A stretch of 64,000 bases of DNA from Carposina sasakii (GCA_014607495.2 CP053155.1:7626001-7690000), one strand, 5' to 3'. Shown: positions 26,039-38,149, numbered from the stretch's first letter. Notes: generated by a model from the sequence alone, not told the origin. Numbers and translations: made by a program.

Positions 26039-29000
26039 ATGTTTAAATACACACACATTCTGTTTTGCATAAGTGTTGCGTGCATTATAAATAATTCATA
26101 TTGTTTTCAAGACGAGGCACCGGATGAAAATCATAACAAAAATGGGTTGCAGACAAACTTTTTACTTGAATCTGATAAAAATATTAATGACACCTCAAGG
26201 TCGAGAAGGGATATTGAAATAAAAGGAGAAAGTTCTAGTGAACCAAATAACATAAGTGTAACTGATAATGTTACCTCATCATCTAGCTCCACGACAGGAA
26301 AACCAGTTTATGAATTAGGGCCTTCCAATAACTCTGTATTGTCAATAAAGCAAGTGAATGTGTCTTCTACAAGTTTAAATAATTCAGCACCAAGCCCATC
26401 CGATGCTGCACCATTGCCTGAAAAAAGTTCAGCTGAAGATGAACATAACAGTTCAATGGCAATATTTTTTGTACTTTGCATTCTTGCACTAGGAATTCTT
26501 TTGATACATCTAATGTTACAAACTGGATTTTCTTACTTACCCGAAAGTGTTGTAATAGTGTTCCTTGGTGCACTTATAGGCATGATAATAAATTTGATGA
26601 CAATCAGGAACATTGGCAATTGGAGAAAGGAAGAAGCCTTTTCACCCACAGCATTCTTTTTGGTTCTGCTACCACCAATTATTTTTGAATCTGGGTATAA
26701 CTTGCACAAGGGTAACTTTTTCCAGAATATTGGCTCTATCTTACTATTTGCAATTGTTGGGACTGCAATATCAGCATTTGTAATTGGAGCAGGAATATAT
26801 CTATTGGGGCTTGCCCAAGTTGTTTATAAGTTAAGTTTTGTGGAATCATTTGCCTTTGGGTCTCTGATTTCTGCTGTGGATCCTGTAGCTACTGTGGCAA
26901 TATTCCATGCTTTAGATGTGGACCCAGTACTGAATATGTTAGTCTTTGGAGAGAGCATCCTGAATGATGCTGTGGCTATAGTACTGACCACAGCGGTCTT
27001 GGACTCAAATGATCCACTGATGTCTACTGGTGAGGCTATCTTAGTAGCCATCAACCGTTTCTGGCTCATGTTCTTTGCATCAGCTGGAATTGGAGTGGTG
27101 TTTGCCCTCACAAGTGCATTGTTATTAAAACATGTTGATTTACGCAAGAATCCATCACTTGAATTTGGAATGATGTTGGTATTCACATATGCACCATATG
27201 TCCTTGCAGAGGGCATTCATTTGTCAGGTATTTTTACATTCCTATAAAAAATTATATTTGGTGTACATAATGTTTGCAATTAATAAAATAATAAATGTAC
27301 ATTGTATTTCAGGTATTATGGCAATACTGTTTTGTGGTATTGTAATGTCCCATTATACACATTTCAACTTGTCTACTGTAACTCAAGTTACAATGCAGCA
27401 GACCATGAGGACTTTGGCCTTTATAGCAGAAACTTGTGTTTTTGCATACTTAGGACTTGCTTTGTTCAGGTAATAAAGTAGTAAATAATGTTACTTGTTG
27501 TTGCTCAAATATACTTAAAACTAACTGAAGATGACTCAACAGTACAATGCCATTTGACTATTCAGAGATATAGGTTGGTGATAGTAATGATAATAGAAGT
27601 CAGATATCACAATAACTGTTGGATGTCCTAATGAATCGAAATCCTAACCAAAGTTATTGTCATGTAATTTGAATTATTTTGTTTCATAGTTATTTTATTT
27701 AGAATTAGTTAGCGAAACATAACTTGCTAAGCTTTCTATTAAGTATTAATTTTGTATATCATTCAAACAGGGTTCGCAGTGATAATTATCATGACAATTA
27801 TCACGATTGATTAAATTGAACACTTAAATAATCTATGTTGTTATGTATGTTTTTTATGTGTATCCGGACATTATTTGCTTATCCAAACTTGCTAGATATC
27901 AAACTCATTAAACAATGAATTTCTTTTCTTTATATTCTTTCCGGTAGGTACTTTCTTATTTTAGTTTTACACCATAAAAGCAAACTCGGAATTAAATTGC
28001 ATATTCTCATAGTTATTCTTTCCTGTTTATTTAATATGCTGAAAAACTGAACCCTCCTTGGGATAAATATATTATCATTTTAAATGGTAAATCAGCTAGG
28101 ATAATTATCAAGATAATTATAAAAAAAATATTTATCTTGATAATTTCGAACCCTGCATTCAAAATAAAAAAAAACCAATTTCATTTCCCTAGTTTCCGTC
28201 ATCGTGTAGAGCCAGCTCTAGTGGTTTGGAGCATCATAATGTGCCTGTTAGGAAGAGCTGCCAATATATTCCCTTTGGCTCTACTTTGTAATAAATTCCG
28301 AGAGCATAAAATCACAAAGAAGATGATGTTTATCATGTGGTTCAGTGGTAAGATAAATGACTTTTTATATACATGTTAAAATTAAGTGTGATTATTTGCA
28401 TAATTAGCTTAATGACGAAATACTAGTCATATCTATGCAATGGAAACTTACAAATCATTTGTGGTTGCACAATTATGTTATGTTATAAGTTGGTACAGTT
28501 GTTTTTATTTACCCAATTGTTTTTTTAGGTTTGAGAGGTGCTATTTCATATGCTTTATCTCTCCATCTTGGATTTTCTGATGAGACTCGGCATGTGATTA
28601 TCACAACCACACTAATAATTGTTTTATTTACAACTCTTTTCTTTGGAGGATCAACCATGCCTTTATTGAAGTTTTTGCGGGTAAGGTTTACTTGGTAACA
28701 TAGAATAGTGTAAGAATTAATCATAAATATTTATGAATAGCAGATAATAATAATTGACCCGGTAGCACTGGCGGCTCGTCCTAAGCAGCGCTTGTGCAGT
28801 GCACTCCCACCCACGAAGATTACATAGTCTATATTTATAACTCTAAATCTTTCAATTCTACTATGTTTATACAATAGTGTCTGCGCGTTCGTCTCAAGTA
28901 AGTTGTAATCATATGTATCGAGTGGAGCACTAGCGATCGCGCTCTAATGAAACGTAATTTGGTACGATTCCTAGTACAGTATTCAATGAGTGCGAAAGAG

Positions 29001-31192
29001 ACATACCGACATAGGCCGGCGCGTGAAACAGAAGATTTCGTATGAAAAATTAGCCTTATCTGGAACGCCGCTCACATTAATTCGTAGTGTACATATGCGG
29101 CCACTAGATGTCGCTTAGTCCGAGTTAAAAGTGGTTATTTCGCTAGCACGGTATGCAGAGGTCGTGGGTTCGATTCCCACTCGGGTGAGGAATTTTTTCA
29201 ATTTCTTTATTAATAACTAGTGGACGCCCGCGACTCCGTCCGCGTGGACTACAGAAAAAACAAAATGTCGAAATTATCCGGGATAAAAGCATTTTCCCGG
29301 GATAAAAACATTTTCCCGGGATAAAAAGTAGCCTATATGTTAAGTGGGACCTATCACAATATATTCCTGAAAACTGTATCGAAATCGGTTCAGCCGTTTC
29401 TGAGATTAGCGTGCACAAACGCACAGACAAACCGACAAAAATTCCAAAAATCATCGTTTTGGGTTCTATTGCGTTGATAAAGGTCTCCTATAATATTTTT
29501 TCTCATATATCTTCCATGTACAGACAGCCATCCTTTACATTCTTATTATATGTATAGATTTTATAGATAATAATATGTTTAAATTTTGCTTTTCCTATAT
29601 AGAAATGTTAAATAAATGAAGGTCCTTGTTTTCCTTTACTAATTTATCAATATTTTGGTGAATTTTTGATTTTTTTCATTAATATTTAACTAATTCACCC
29701 ATTACTATTTGGTTTGTGTGCACAAATAGTGGTATGAGTTATCAGATCCGAGGGTCAGTGGAGGGTGTAGGGCCCGGTGGTGGGCGCACCCATAGTGAAT
29801 AAATGAAGGTCATTTGAGAGGTAGACAAATAACAAGGCTGTTTAATAAGACTGTTTAATTTCAGGCAAATAAAAAACCATCCAAACGGTCTAGGTCACTT
29901 AGAAAACAGAAGGAAGTGAGTTTGTCCAAAACAAAGGAGTGGGGACAGGCCATCGATTCTGAACATCTATCAGAACTGACAGAGGAAGAATTAGAGGTAA
30001 CAAATCTCTTTATTTTCCATCATTATCATCTTCCTGCCATTCGAAATTCACATTAAGTACTAAAGATTTGGTATTTGTTTTACGGCCGGCTGCCTGCCTG
30101 AAGCCAACCCTTTAAGGAAATCCGTACATGAAATAGATTCAGTGGTACTGGCACGTGACAAACTTTTGATAACTTTTGATTTGAAAGTTTTGATACTAGT
30201 ATCAAAACCACTTCTGTCTGAAAGGCGCACGTCTTTACCACTAGGCTATCACCGCATATAAATCTCGTTATTTCTATTGATATTGTTACTATACCTAAAG
30301 ATATTGAAAACTGTTCAAATATTTTGAACTTAGAATTTACCTGTTTCTTCTATGCTGCTCAGGGAGTGAAAAAAAAAAGTTTAATACTACAGCTGCTTCT
30401 TTTCCCGGGCATACTGTACAAGTCAGTAGAGGGACAAGAGGGTCTTTTGTAGGCGATGGGCTGACCACCTGTCACTACCAACCGAACTTGTAAATCTCAA
30501 CTATACCCTCAATATTGGTCAGAAGTGGCACCATGTGCCTCCCTATTCTATCGGCCCTTGGTGCTCTGCCTCCCCGTAAGGGATAAAGGCGTAATTATAT
30601 GTATGTATGTAATTTACCTGTTTATAAAACTGAGAGAATGATTTTATTTTTCAGGTGAACTATTCCCATACAACACGATTGCGTGGGTTTGTAAGATTGG
30701 ATATGAAGTATCTAATACCATTCTTCACTAGACGGTTTACTCATCAGGTAAATAAATATCACAACTTTTTTACCAATAAGCCTTGCACAACAAGAGTGGG
30801 CTTGAATCAGGAAGAATTTCATGTATGTTTCATGCTGTCAAAATATTATAAGTAGAAAAAAAATAAAAAGTGATGTACGTAGGTACATATGTATTCTGGA
30901 AACACTTTATCTGCTGAAATGTCAACTAAACAAAAGTTACTGCAAGCTAAGAAATTTTTTAAGTTATGTGCACAATTGCACATGGATTCAAATCCAGTTA
31001 TAAATTTTCAAATGGTTACAAATCAAATGCTATTTTCAGGAATTAAAAGATTGTAAAAGTCAAATGACAGACTTGACGAACCAGTGGTACCAGGCTATAA
31101 GGATAACGAACGACCGAGAAACTGACGAAGAGGAGAGCTTACAACAGAGCTCTCTTTCTAATTCACGCAGCAGCCTACAAAGGGGCGTATAA
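26039..31192 (+). CDS. Nhe8: Na+/H+ exchanger, NHE8 (SLC9A8) type, 676 aa, complete
   Basis: Seven coding exons: 26039-27227, 27313-27469, 28193-28347, 28529-28680, 29865-29996, 30655-30747 and 31040-31192 (2031 nt, all junctions GT-AG and in frame). Residues 1-22 look like a signal peptide, followed by a Ser/Asn-rich N-glycosylatable stretch to about 140, then about 12 membrane segments. Family landmarks: LLPPIIFESGY, SAVDPVATVAIF, the ion-site FGESILNDAV (Asn309-Asp310), GIVMSHYTHFNLS, ETCVFAYLGLA and GLRGAISYAL (from residue 501). The cytosolic tail reads SEHLSELTEEELE, then RRFTHQELKD and NQWYQA, matching NHE8. The family exchanges Na+ or K+ for H+ in Golgi, endosomes and apical membrane. 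Introns carry SINE and Helitron-like copies. The N-terminal extension is longer than in mammalian NHE8. Confidence 0.96.
29143..29216 (+). mobile_element. tRNA-derived SINE fragment
   Basis: Contains aggtcgtgggttcgattccc (B-box GGTTCGATTCC) followed by the tail ttctttattaataa. Related to 3975-4040. It abuts the Helitron-like copy at 29217. Within NHE8 intron 4. Confidence 0.55.
29217..29558 (-). mobile_element. Helitron-like element, copy 2
   Basis: Read on minus it starts tctatacatataataagaat and ends gcgtccactag, matching 21028-21352 along its length. Inside NHE8 intron 4, antisense. Confidence 0.72.
29700..29800 (-). repeat. Fragment of the GGGCCCTACACCCTCC repeat
   Basis: The complement reads gcgcccaccaccgggcccta, then caccctccactgaccctcgg, matching 41970-42020 and 42607-42650. 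It may be the 3' end of an unidentified retroelement. Confidence 0.45.
30347..30610 (+). mobile_element. SINE family A, copy 3, with 13-bp target duplication
   Basis: Bounded by aatttacctgttt on both sides (30334-30346 and 30611-30623), showing insertion by target-primed reverse transcription. Starts cttctatgctgctcagggag and ends gtatgtatgt. Located in NHE8 intron 5, same strand. Confidence 0.9.
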
Positions 31193-31551
31193 ATATTACG
31201 TATTTATAGAAAAGTTATGATATTAGATGAAATATATTATGTATGACAGGTCTATCGGGGCCAATGTTAACGCCACTATAGTCCGTTTCACGAGTTGAAC
31301 TCATAGGAGAAGATAATACCCGCAGCTTGATTGGTCAATTCGCGCGGCTAGAAATAAGGGAACCAATGGGCGAAGCGGACCGCTTTGAAGGTCAAGCGCA
31401 TTAACCAATTGGCTCACACAGATGATTTTCTTTGTAATCTCGTTTCGTGGAACGTATTAAAGTCTTAAGGTGCTGTTATTAGACAAAAGAGGCATTTTAG
31501 AACATATAAATAATATACTTGTCCGACTACCACAGCTCCAATTTTTATATA

Positions 31552-31794
31552 CTGGGCGTAAAAAATCAACTTTGTTCTTTTAATACCTCGTATTTTTTGT
31601 AACATCACGATAATTTTTTTATGGAAGCACCCCTGGGAAACCACGCATCAAATGAATACATTGCTTGCAATAAAATGATAGTATTTTTCATAATTTTTTT
31701 GTCGTTTCCCAGGGTTGGTTCCATAGAAGAAAATGATCGTAACCTTACAAAGAATACGAGGTATTAAAAAACATTGTTGTCTTTTTACACCCTG
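31552..31794. mobile_element. GGGTGTAAAAAGACAAC MITE family, copy 2 (shorter)
   Basis: Left end ctgggcgtaaaaaatcaact after TA; the right end is the complement of cagggtgtaaaaagacaac before TA. Shares acctcgtattttttgtaaca and the gtttcccagggttggttcca word with 7301-7753. Confidence 0.75.
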
Positions 31795-32012
31795 TATATT
31801 TTTATTTAAACCTTTATGAAGTTTTTAGCTAACGTCAAAACTCAATTACTTTCTACGTTCTTTTAAGTTAAATAACTTGAAAACTATTGTGAATATGAAC
31901 ACGAAACTTGAACACGAAAATTTAGTTTGTGATAAACGTACTTTTTTTTGTAAAATTTATAGATAGTTAATTAAAAACCAAATATTTCGCTGGTTGCGGG
32001 TGCGCCCCGCTA

Positions 32013-32063
32013 TACGTCTACCTCACTCCCTCATTAGGCGTTTGAGGGAGTGAGGTAGACGTA
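32013..32063. repeat. Perfect 21-bp inverted repeat with 9-nt loop
   Basis: Left arm tacgtctacctcactccctc plus a (32013-32033); the right arm is its exact complement (32043-32063); loop ttaggcgtt. No polyT or gene context explains it. Confidence 0.85.
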
Positions 32064-32635
32064 CTGCGTGTTCATCTATAAGATCGCCTTAACTACTTTT
32101 TAAAGGATTGTTGGCCTAGAAGACCTTGTGTATGACATTATAATCACTGTGATTAAAGCTTATTCCGGAGGTATATTTTATTAGATTGAGACGTAAAGGT
32201 CTCAATAATCAGCCTAATGAGACTTGATTGTTGTCCAAAACGAGACTAAAGTAAAAGTTTATTCCTGAAAGCTAGTCTACATTTTGCCCTTATAAAATCA
32301 AGATAAGATAAGAAATCAAATGACGCTTTATATGAGTTAAAGCTAATCAAATAGTTTTAAAACTTAATTTATCTAGTTATTTTGTGACATACTTAGATAT
32401 TTAGTTTTAGAAGGTGCTGCAATTTGAAATCTGACAAACCTCTTACCTATGCTACTTGTGTTTTGTAAATATAATTTCAAAGGCCACTTTCGTACTTATA
32501 AACAGGAATTTAGTGATATCATATTAGGAAAAATTTGAAGCGCAAGTAATTTTAGGTTAATTCAATACATATTATATTAATAATGATAGTTTAGTAGTCG
32601 CGACAAGTACCTACTACTTAGAATACAGTAATTAA

Positions 32636-32914
32636 GGCTCAATTTACACCGCCGCGGAAAGGAATGGAAGCGAATTTTTGCAACGAAATCGTATATAGCA
32701 TAATGAACTTTATATCATCAGCGTCAATTTCCAAATTCCGTTACGTCAAATCATCGGAGAAAATTATCGAGAATGCGCGAGGATTCCGTGGAAGATGCGC
32801 AACTTTTTTTTAGGCTCGTAGTTAGTTTGTTTGTTATACACTTGACATAAAGTTTATTATGCGATGTACAAAAATTTCCATTCCGTTCCATTCCGCGGCG
32901 GTGTAAATTGAGCC
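32636..32914. mobile_element. PIF/Harbinger-type MITE, 279 bp, TAA target duplication
   Basis: Left terminus ggctcaatttacaccgccgc; the right end is the complement of the same 20 bases. TAA flanks both sides (32633-32635 and 32915-32917). A 3-bp TAA/TTA duplication and the GGCTC...TTACACC end fit PIF/Harbinger. Confidence 0.82.
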
Positions 32915-32917
32915 TAA

Positions 32918-35079
32918 CAGTAAGAATTGCTCACGTTATACATTCACACAGGGTGCTTAGACAAGTATCTAATTTCGTTTCATCGACTTTTATTGTTGTT
33001 ACATTTCCGCCAATAGCAGTAAGACTATTATGTTATTTAACAATCCAAATAAAGGCTTCCTTATTGAAGGAAATGTTTCGATGACAAATATTGATGAGCC
33101 TCTATCGATCGATCGAGAATAATGTAACCTAAGCACTTTGATTTTTTTGTTTAAAACGAATTACTGTGCTGTGAGTAGGTAAAGACAATTTCCCGTTTAC
33201 AAATTTAGTTTTAAACACACTAGGCATCTATGTGTCTAAATCCATTACACAAAGTCAGATAATATCTTCTAGTATGGAAGCCTTAGATTAATTACAAATT
33301 CAAAGGTTGGGCCATAGACATAGTTATATTCTTTTCTCTATGGGTTAGGCAGTCATAGGACTTAGATTTCAACCCTCGTTGATACGCACACACGTTGAGA
33401 AGGTGAGAACATAGTAGTTTAGTAAGGAAAGAAGGAGGAACCTAGCCTAGCTATTGAATTTGTATCCGCTGGGTAGGTTGGCCAGATGTGTGCTGATAAT
33501 CCCACATGTACTTATAATTAAGGTTATTTTGCGTGTGTCTACACAGGTATTAAGTTATTTTAAAAGCTTATAAGCAATTGGACTCTTTAATCACAAAATA
33601 ATGTCGACTTTTGATAGTCTACTTTACAAAAATGCCAAAGGTGTAACAAATGTCAGTTCACTTACCAAAACTTGTTTCAAAATTATAGTTTCTTATTCTC
33701 TATAAGTCTACTTACAAGAAAAAGCATCCACAGGCAAGAGTTGTCATGCCATGTAACTACAAATACTAATCTATTGACTATGAGAGTGACTATTATGCGA
33801 CTAAAGAGATTGATTGAAATATGGCGTAAATTTTTTCTAAGTTATTATTATACTACTATAGTTAATGTTTCACATAATATAGTGAGTTAGGTAACAAATC
33901 AACATATTGAATATGTATATGTAATGAAAATAATTTATTACTTATTTAGTATTATTTTGTGATATTGTCATTTATTATTTAGGAATTTATTACACCAAAG
34001 CCTTAAGTTAGAAAGTGGTGTAGTCACTGGCTATATGTAAAAATTAAGTTAACTTCTGTTACAGCCACACTCAGAAAAGTTAATTATATTAGGTAGTACT
34101 AATGAGTATTTAACTAATTACAATTAATTAATGTCATATGCCATATTATTCCAATGGACGATTCTGAGTCATAACTATTTTATCTTTACTAACAAGTGGA
34201 TTTGGTAACTTTCCGAGTGTGGCAGTACCTCTAGGAACACCTACCTGTCACTCCTGTGTTTATACTTATATTGAGACAGCCATAGGCTGTTCCTGTTTAA
34301 CAAAGGTACTTAGACAAGGATAAAATATAACACAATCAATGTAGGTATTGGCGTCAAATTGGTAGGTACAAGTGTGGACTTTACATTTTACCATTTAGTT
34401 TTTTTTTTGGTATATTATGATGGCATGGATATATAAGGTCTACAAAAAAGTACTGATTATCTTTTGACACGAAACTAGGTAGGTAGATAATCAGTACTTT
34501 TTTGTAGACCTTATACCTATAGGTATTAATTGTGATTGGTAGTGATTTTTAATGAAAGTATTCAAAATATTATTAATAGTATAATTTTATTAATATGTTG
34601 ATTGTGTTTAACACAGTTGTAAGTATTTTATTGTAGCTACTTAAACATTTTCCAGTACCTACCTGGATAATATCTAACATAGTAATAAGAAGTGATGTTT
34701 AATTTGCTTTAATTTACTATGTTTAGATGATTATCATATAATGATACAAAATGCAATATGTATGTAGGTATGTAGCAACTAATTACATTTCAAAGTGCTG
34801 GGAAGTGTATATTTTATTGTCAAGTACAATTTTGCATTATCCTGATTTATTTTTAATATTTACTACTACAGAGGTTGCTCTCATATTTTTACTGTACTTT
34901 CTCGAATAATATTATAGTGATTTTTGTATCCAATATAGTGTAATGGCATTATAATAATATGACTACATGGTTGTTGTCATACACCACTTTGATACAACTA
35001 AAACACAATTTATTCTATTGAGCTACTGTGCACTAATCTTTGCAAAGGCCTTATGAGTTCTATATTTCAATAGTTATTC
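32918..35079. other. AT-rich intergenic sequence
   Basis: No exon recognised. The only notable structure is the perfect hairpin at 34433-34514. Confidence 0.45.
34433..34514. repeat. Perfect 30-bp inverted repeat with 22-nt loop
   Basis: Left arm 34433-34462 begins ataaggtctacaaaaaagta; the right arm 34485-34514 is its exact complement, ending tttgtagaccttat. The loop contains aaactaggtaggt. The 82-nt total is pre-miRNA sized, but a fully paired stem is more like a small fold-back or siRNA-type hairpin. Transcription not shown. Confidence 0.85.
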
Positions 35080-35087
35080 ACATACTT

Positions 35088-35458
35088 AAGGTTGCCATGT
35101 CAAATCTTTAAAAACCAGAATTTGAAGAAGAAATACCAGGACATTTCGATTTAAAGCCAGGACTATACACGAGAGAGTCCAGTGACAATAGGATTGGACA
35201 GAGTTAGTGGCGTGCGAATTTCAAAACATAGGTCTTTACACATTCAGTGCCGGTGCAACTACGTATTTGCGTCTTTTAGGCTTTCTAAAGGTGCCGTTGA
35301 CGCTTATTTACGTCTTGGAACTGGGCGTTGACCTGATGTCGGCACTCTTAACGGCGAATATATCAGGACTCTAAAACTCAGGATGATGCTTAAAAACTAT
35401 CCAGGGCACCCCAAAAAGCAGGACATGTCCTGGGAAAACAAGACGGTTGGCAACCCTA
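35088..35458. mobile_element. hAT-type MITE, 371 bp, 8-bp target duplication
   Basis: Flanked by acatactt on both sides (35080-35087 and 35459-35466). The right end complement is tagggttgccaaccg and the left end aaggttgccatgtc is the same terminus with small changes. Inside, 35237-35340 resembles the fragment at about 6200-6265 (word ctacgtatttgcgtctt) and may be a nested insertion. Confidence 0.78.
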
Positions 35459-35943
35459 ACATACTTGTAAAATCTTTTTGATGTATTCTTTGAAATTTAT
35501 TTTTATTTATTTATTGATATTTAAGCAATTGTATGTAGTTTATTGCATAATTACTATGAAACTTGTTTTTCTTGTTGGACTTTTGTGTGCAGAATCATGT
35601 CAGACCTTAGGGTAACCATAAAAAAGGATTTTTTTCCATTTTAGATGTGAGAGATATGTCAATTTACACTTGCCCACTCCAAAATGGAAATAATGATGCT
35701 TTATGAGTTCATTCCCCTGTTGTATACTACTAAGCAAAGTCAACTGGTAATGATAAAATTAGTTTTCGTTTCTGGGTACCTATATTAATGTTGTTTCTTT
35801 TTTTTAAAGCAATCATTATGCTTACTGGTAGAACAGTTAGGAACTTGCATTTATTCACAACATTTTAACATCTAAAATAGCCATATTCAAACACCAATAG
35901 TAGACCAATCATGATTTTCAGTTATTTGTAGGTCAGAGAGGAG

Positions 35944-36200
35944 TAAGATGTCATAGTGCTAATGTCATACACGTTTCGATGCACCATTAGACTTTTCGGT
36001 GCCTCACAATTCCAGTCCTTGACACTTAGATTCTATTAGTGTAATGTATAGTAATGTACTGCATTACTAATGTACTACATTATTAATGTATTGTAACATA
36101 CAGTAATGCAATCTAAGTGTCATGGACTGTAATTGTGAGGCACGGAAAAGTCTAATGGTGCATTGAAACTGTATGTCATTAGCACTCTGTCTACATCTTA
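35944..36200. mobile_element. Long hairpin / MITE-like element, about 257 bp
   Basis: Arms of about 90 bp: left taagatgtcatagtgctaat, then gatgcaccattagacttttc and ggtgcctcacaatt; the right arm is their complement with scattered mismatches (gaggcacggaaaagtctaat, ggtgcattgaaac). The loop is a TAATGTA-rich run. Ends are TA-flanked or TA-containing, so Tc1/mariner-like is possible. It lies between NHE8 and PFDN4. Confidence 0.65.
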
Positions 36201-36347
36201 TTCATCTTGGTAAGGCTGCTGACCGGACCCCATATAAAATGATGTAAAAATTAAGAAGTATTGTTGTATATTAAATTAATCTATGTTGGACATATTTTAA
36301 TGTAAATTATTATTAAGTTAAACAAAATAAAGAGATATTATAAAAAC

Positions 36348-37072
36348 TTATTCTTCCTCATTTTCTAAATTGATATGGCTTCCAAATTTTCCATACAGGT
36401 GTGCCTTCAATTCAACCATCTCAGCTTTGAGCTTTTCACATTTTTCTTCTAATTCACTAATTTCTCCGGTTTTTTTTACCTTCGCATCTTCTAGAGATTT
36501 CTGAAAATAAAACTTTTATAAACACAATGAACCATTTTTACAAAGGTGATCTTAGTCCCACATAATAAGAGTGACAACCACCTCTGTTGGTTGGTTCCCA
36601 CAACAAATAATTTTTTAAATTATTTACTCTATAAACCAAGTTTGGAAGATGTTTATAACAAAGAACAATCTGTAATGTTTATATCACAACTGATAGGTAT
36701 ACCAATGTATCTTCCAGGTTTTGATGAATGAACACTTCTCCAATCAAATAGGGAATTCTTTCACTGTCGTCAGCAAGACCCAGCTCTTCAACTGCTTCTT
36801 CTAAATTTTTCATATCATTTAGTTTAACTTTTAATTCATCCTTGAAATCCTCTACTTTGGCATTCAGACGAGCAAATTTATTAATTTTTTGTTGATCCTC
36901 AAAAGATATATGAACATCAGAGTCCTGGAAAATATTTGTTAGGAGAATAAACCACCAAAATTATCCCATTTGGTAACAAACCTAAATCATTCTTGCAAGA
37001 GCATGGAGGTTAAAAAAATAAGTTATAAAATGAACATACCGGTCGAAATGTGCCTTTTCCTGAATTGGCCAT
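36348..37072 (-). CDS. Pfdn4: Prefoldin subunit 4, 135 aa, complete
   Basis: Three exons on minus: 37072-37040 (MANSGKGTFRP), 36924-36703 and 36500-36348, ending TAA, all in phase 0. Exon 2 contains ISFEDQQKINKFARLNAKVE, then LGLADDSERIPYLIGEVFIH; exon 3 contains LKAEMVELKAHLYGKFGSHI followed by NLENEEE. The FEDQQKINKFARL start and the YGKFGS.INLE end are signatures of PFDN4, a beta-type subunit of the hexameric prefoldin that passes nascent actin and tubulin to the CCT chaperonin. Two coiled-coil helices flank the beta-hairpin region (DD.E.IPY.IGEVFI). Length matches the family (about 134). Convergent with NHE8. The promoter lies between 37073 and the MITE at 37450. Confidence 0.97.
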
Positions 37073-37449
37073 TATAACGAAATATTTTATTTATTTTGCA
37101 GTTTTGTTAACTAGAACTGTATCTTAAAGGTGAAGCTGAAAAAAATAGGTATAATAATTTCACGAATCAAATCAAATACATAACTCGGTGTAGTGATGAA
37201 ATCCGTGAAACTGTGAAATTAACAATATTTTTGCGATTTAATCAATCCTTCTCAGTTTAGTAATAGTATAACAAATAAGACTATCCTGCTCGTTCAGAAA
37301 ATTTTATTATCTCCTATATCTGTCTTACATTTCTGACAGTGACAGTTCACCATGTTGTGTTTGTTTCATTATTCAGAAGGAAGGTTTTGAAATTATAAAT
37401 TATCTCCACCATATATATCTGTCTATTTACATTTCTCTTTCTGATTATA

Positions 37450-37786
37450 CAGTGATTTTTGGTCGTCAGTCCCGAAAACTCGGAATCTCCTCCATCACGA
37501 TCATTTTTCTCCATGGAAGCATACCTGGGAAGTTTGTTTCCAAAATATTAGGGTCAAAGTTGATAAATACTGCGTTTTTTCATAAAGCACATAACGCGGA
37601 AGATTTTTTCACGAAAAATAATTAATTTGTCTATAAAAAAACTAACATAAAATAGACACTATAAATTTCGCACGATCAAGGAATTTTAAATTAAAAAAAA
37701 AAAAAAAAAAAATCCCAGCAGCATAAACTTACATTTCATGTATAGAAACGTACCCTTCGCTAAAGGTGGCCACAAAAAAACATCTG
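37450..37786. mobile_element. CAGGATG MITE family, copy 2 (opposite orientation)
   Basis: Starts cagtgatttttggtcgtcag after TA and ends ccacaaaaaaacatctg before TA. Internal catacctgggaagt and ttcgcacgatcaaggaattt match the complement of copy 1 at 15033-15415. Confidence 0.8.
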
Positions 37787-37862
37787 TATAGATAGGATGG
37801 ATGGATAGAATAATATAATTAATGCTCTATTTTCAATCAGGCTCAACCTTTCTCTTTCTATA

Positions 37863-38130
37863 CGATTCAATCCCGAAAAACGGAATCTCCCATCATCACG
37901 ATATTTTTCTCCATGGAAGCATACCTGGGAAGTGTCAGGTTTCCAAAATATTAGGGTCCAAAGTTGAGTAAATACAGTGCGTTTTTCTGCATAAATGCAC
38001 ATACGCGCGTAGCAAGATTTTTTCACGAGAAATAATTAATATCTTTATAACATAACTAGACACAACCTTCAAAAAAAAAAACAATCCCAGCATTTTTTTT
38101 CCTGAATTTTTTAATGGCCACAAAAAAACA
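37863..38130. mobile_element. CAGGATG MITE family, copy 3, decayed
   Basis: Shares cccgaaaaacggaatctccc, gcatacctgggaagtgtc and ggccacaaaaaaacata with copies 2 and 4. The termini are degraded. It follows copy 2 in the same orientation with only about 75 bp between. Confidence 0.65.
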
Positions 38131-38149
38131 TATAGGCCCGTTGGGAGTA

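Larger units (their letters stand above)
31193..32635. other. 3' flank of NHE8 and intergenic sequence
   Basis: Contains the NHE8 3' UTR (end not determined), a MITE at 31552-31794 and a perfect hairpin at 32013-32063, both listed. No gene otherwise. Confidence 0.4.

Noticed and set aside
26824..27216. 130-codon open frame on minus within NHE8
   Set aside because: Complement of the exchanger's first coding exon, which has clear family motifs on plus.
29160..29190. Functional tRNA gene
   Set aside because: Only the B-box half is present; no acceptor stem or anticodon arm could be folded, and an AT tail follows, so it is a SINE.
29143..29454. 103-codon minus frame ending in SGNRTHDLC
   Set aside because: A known kind of spurious protein made from a tRNA-derived SINE plus Helitron-like sequence.
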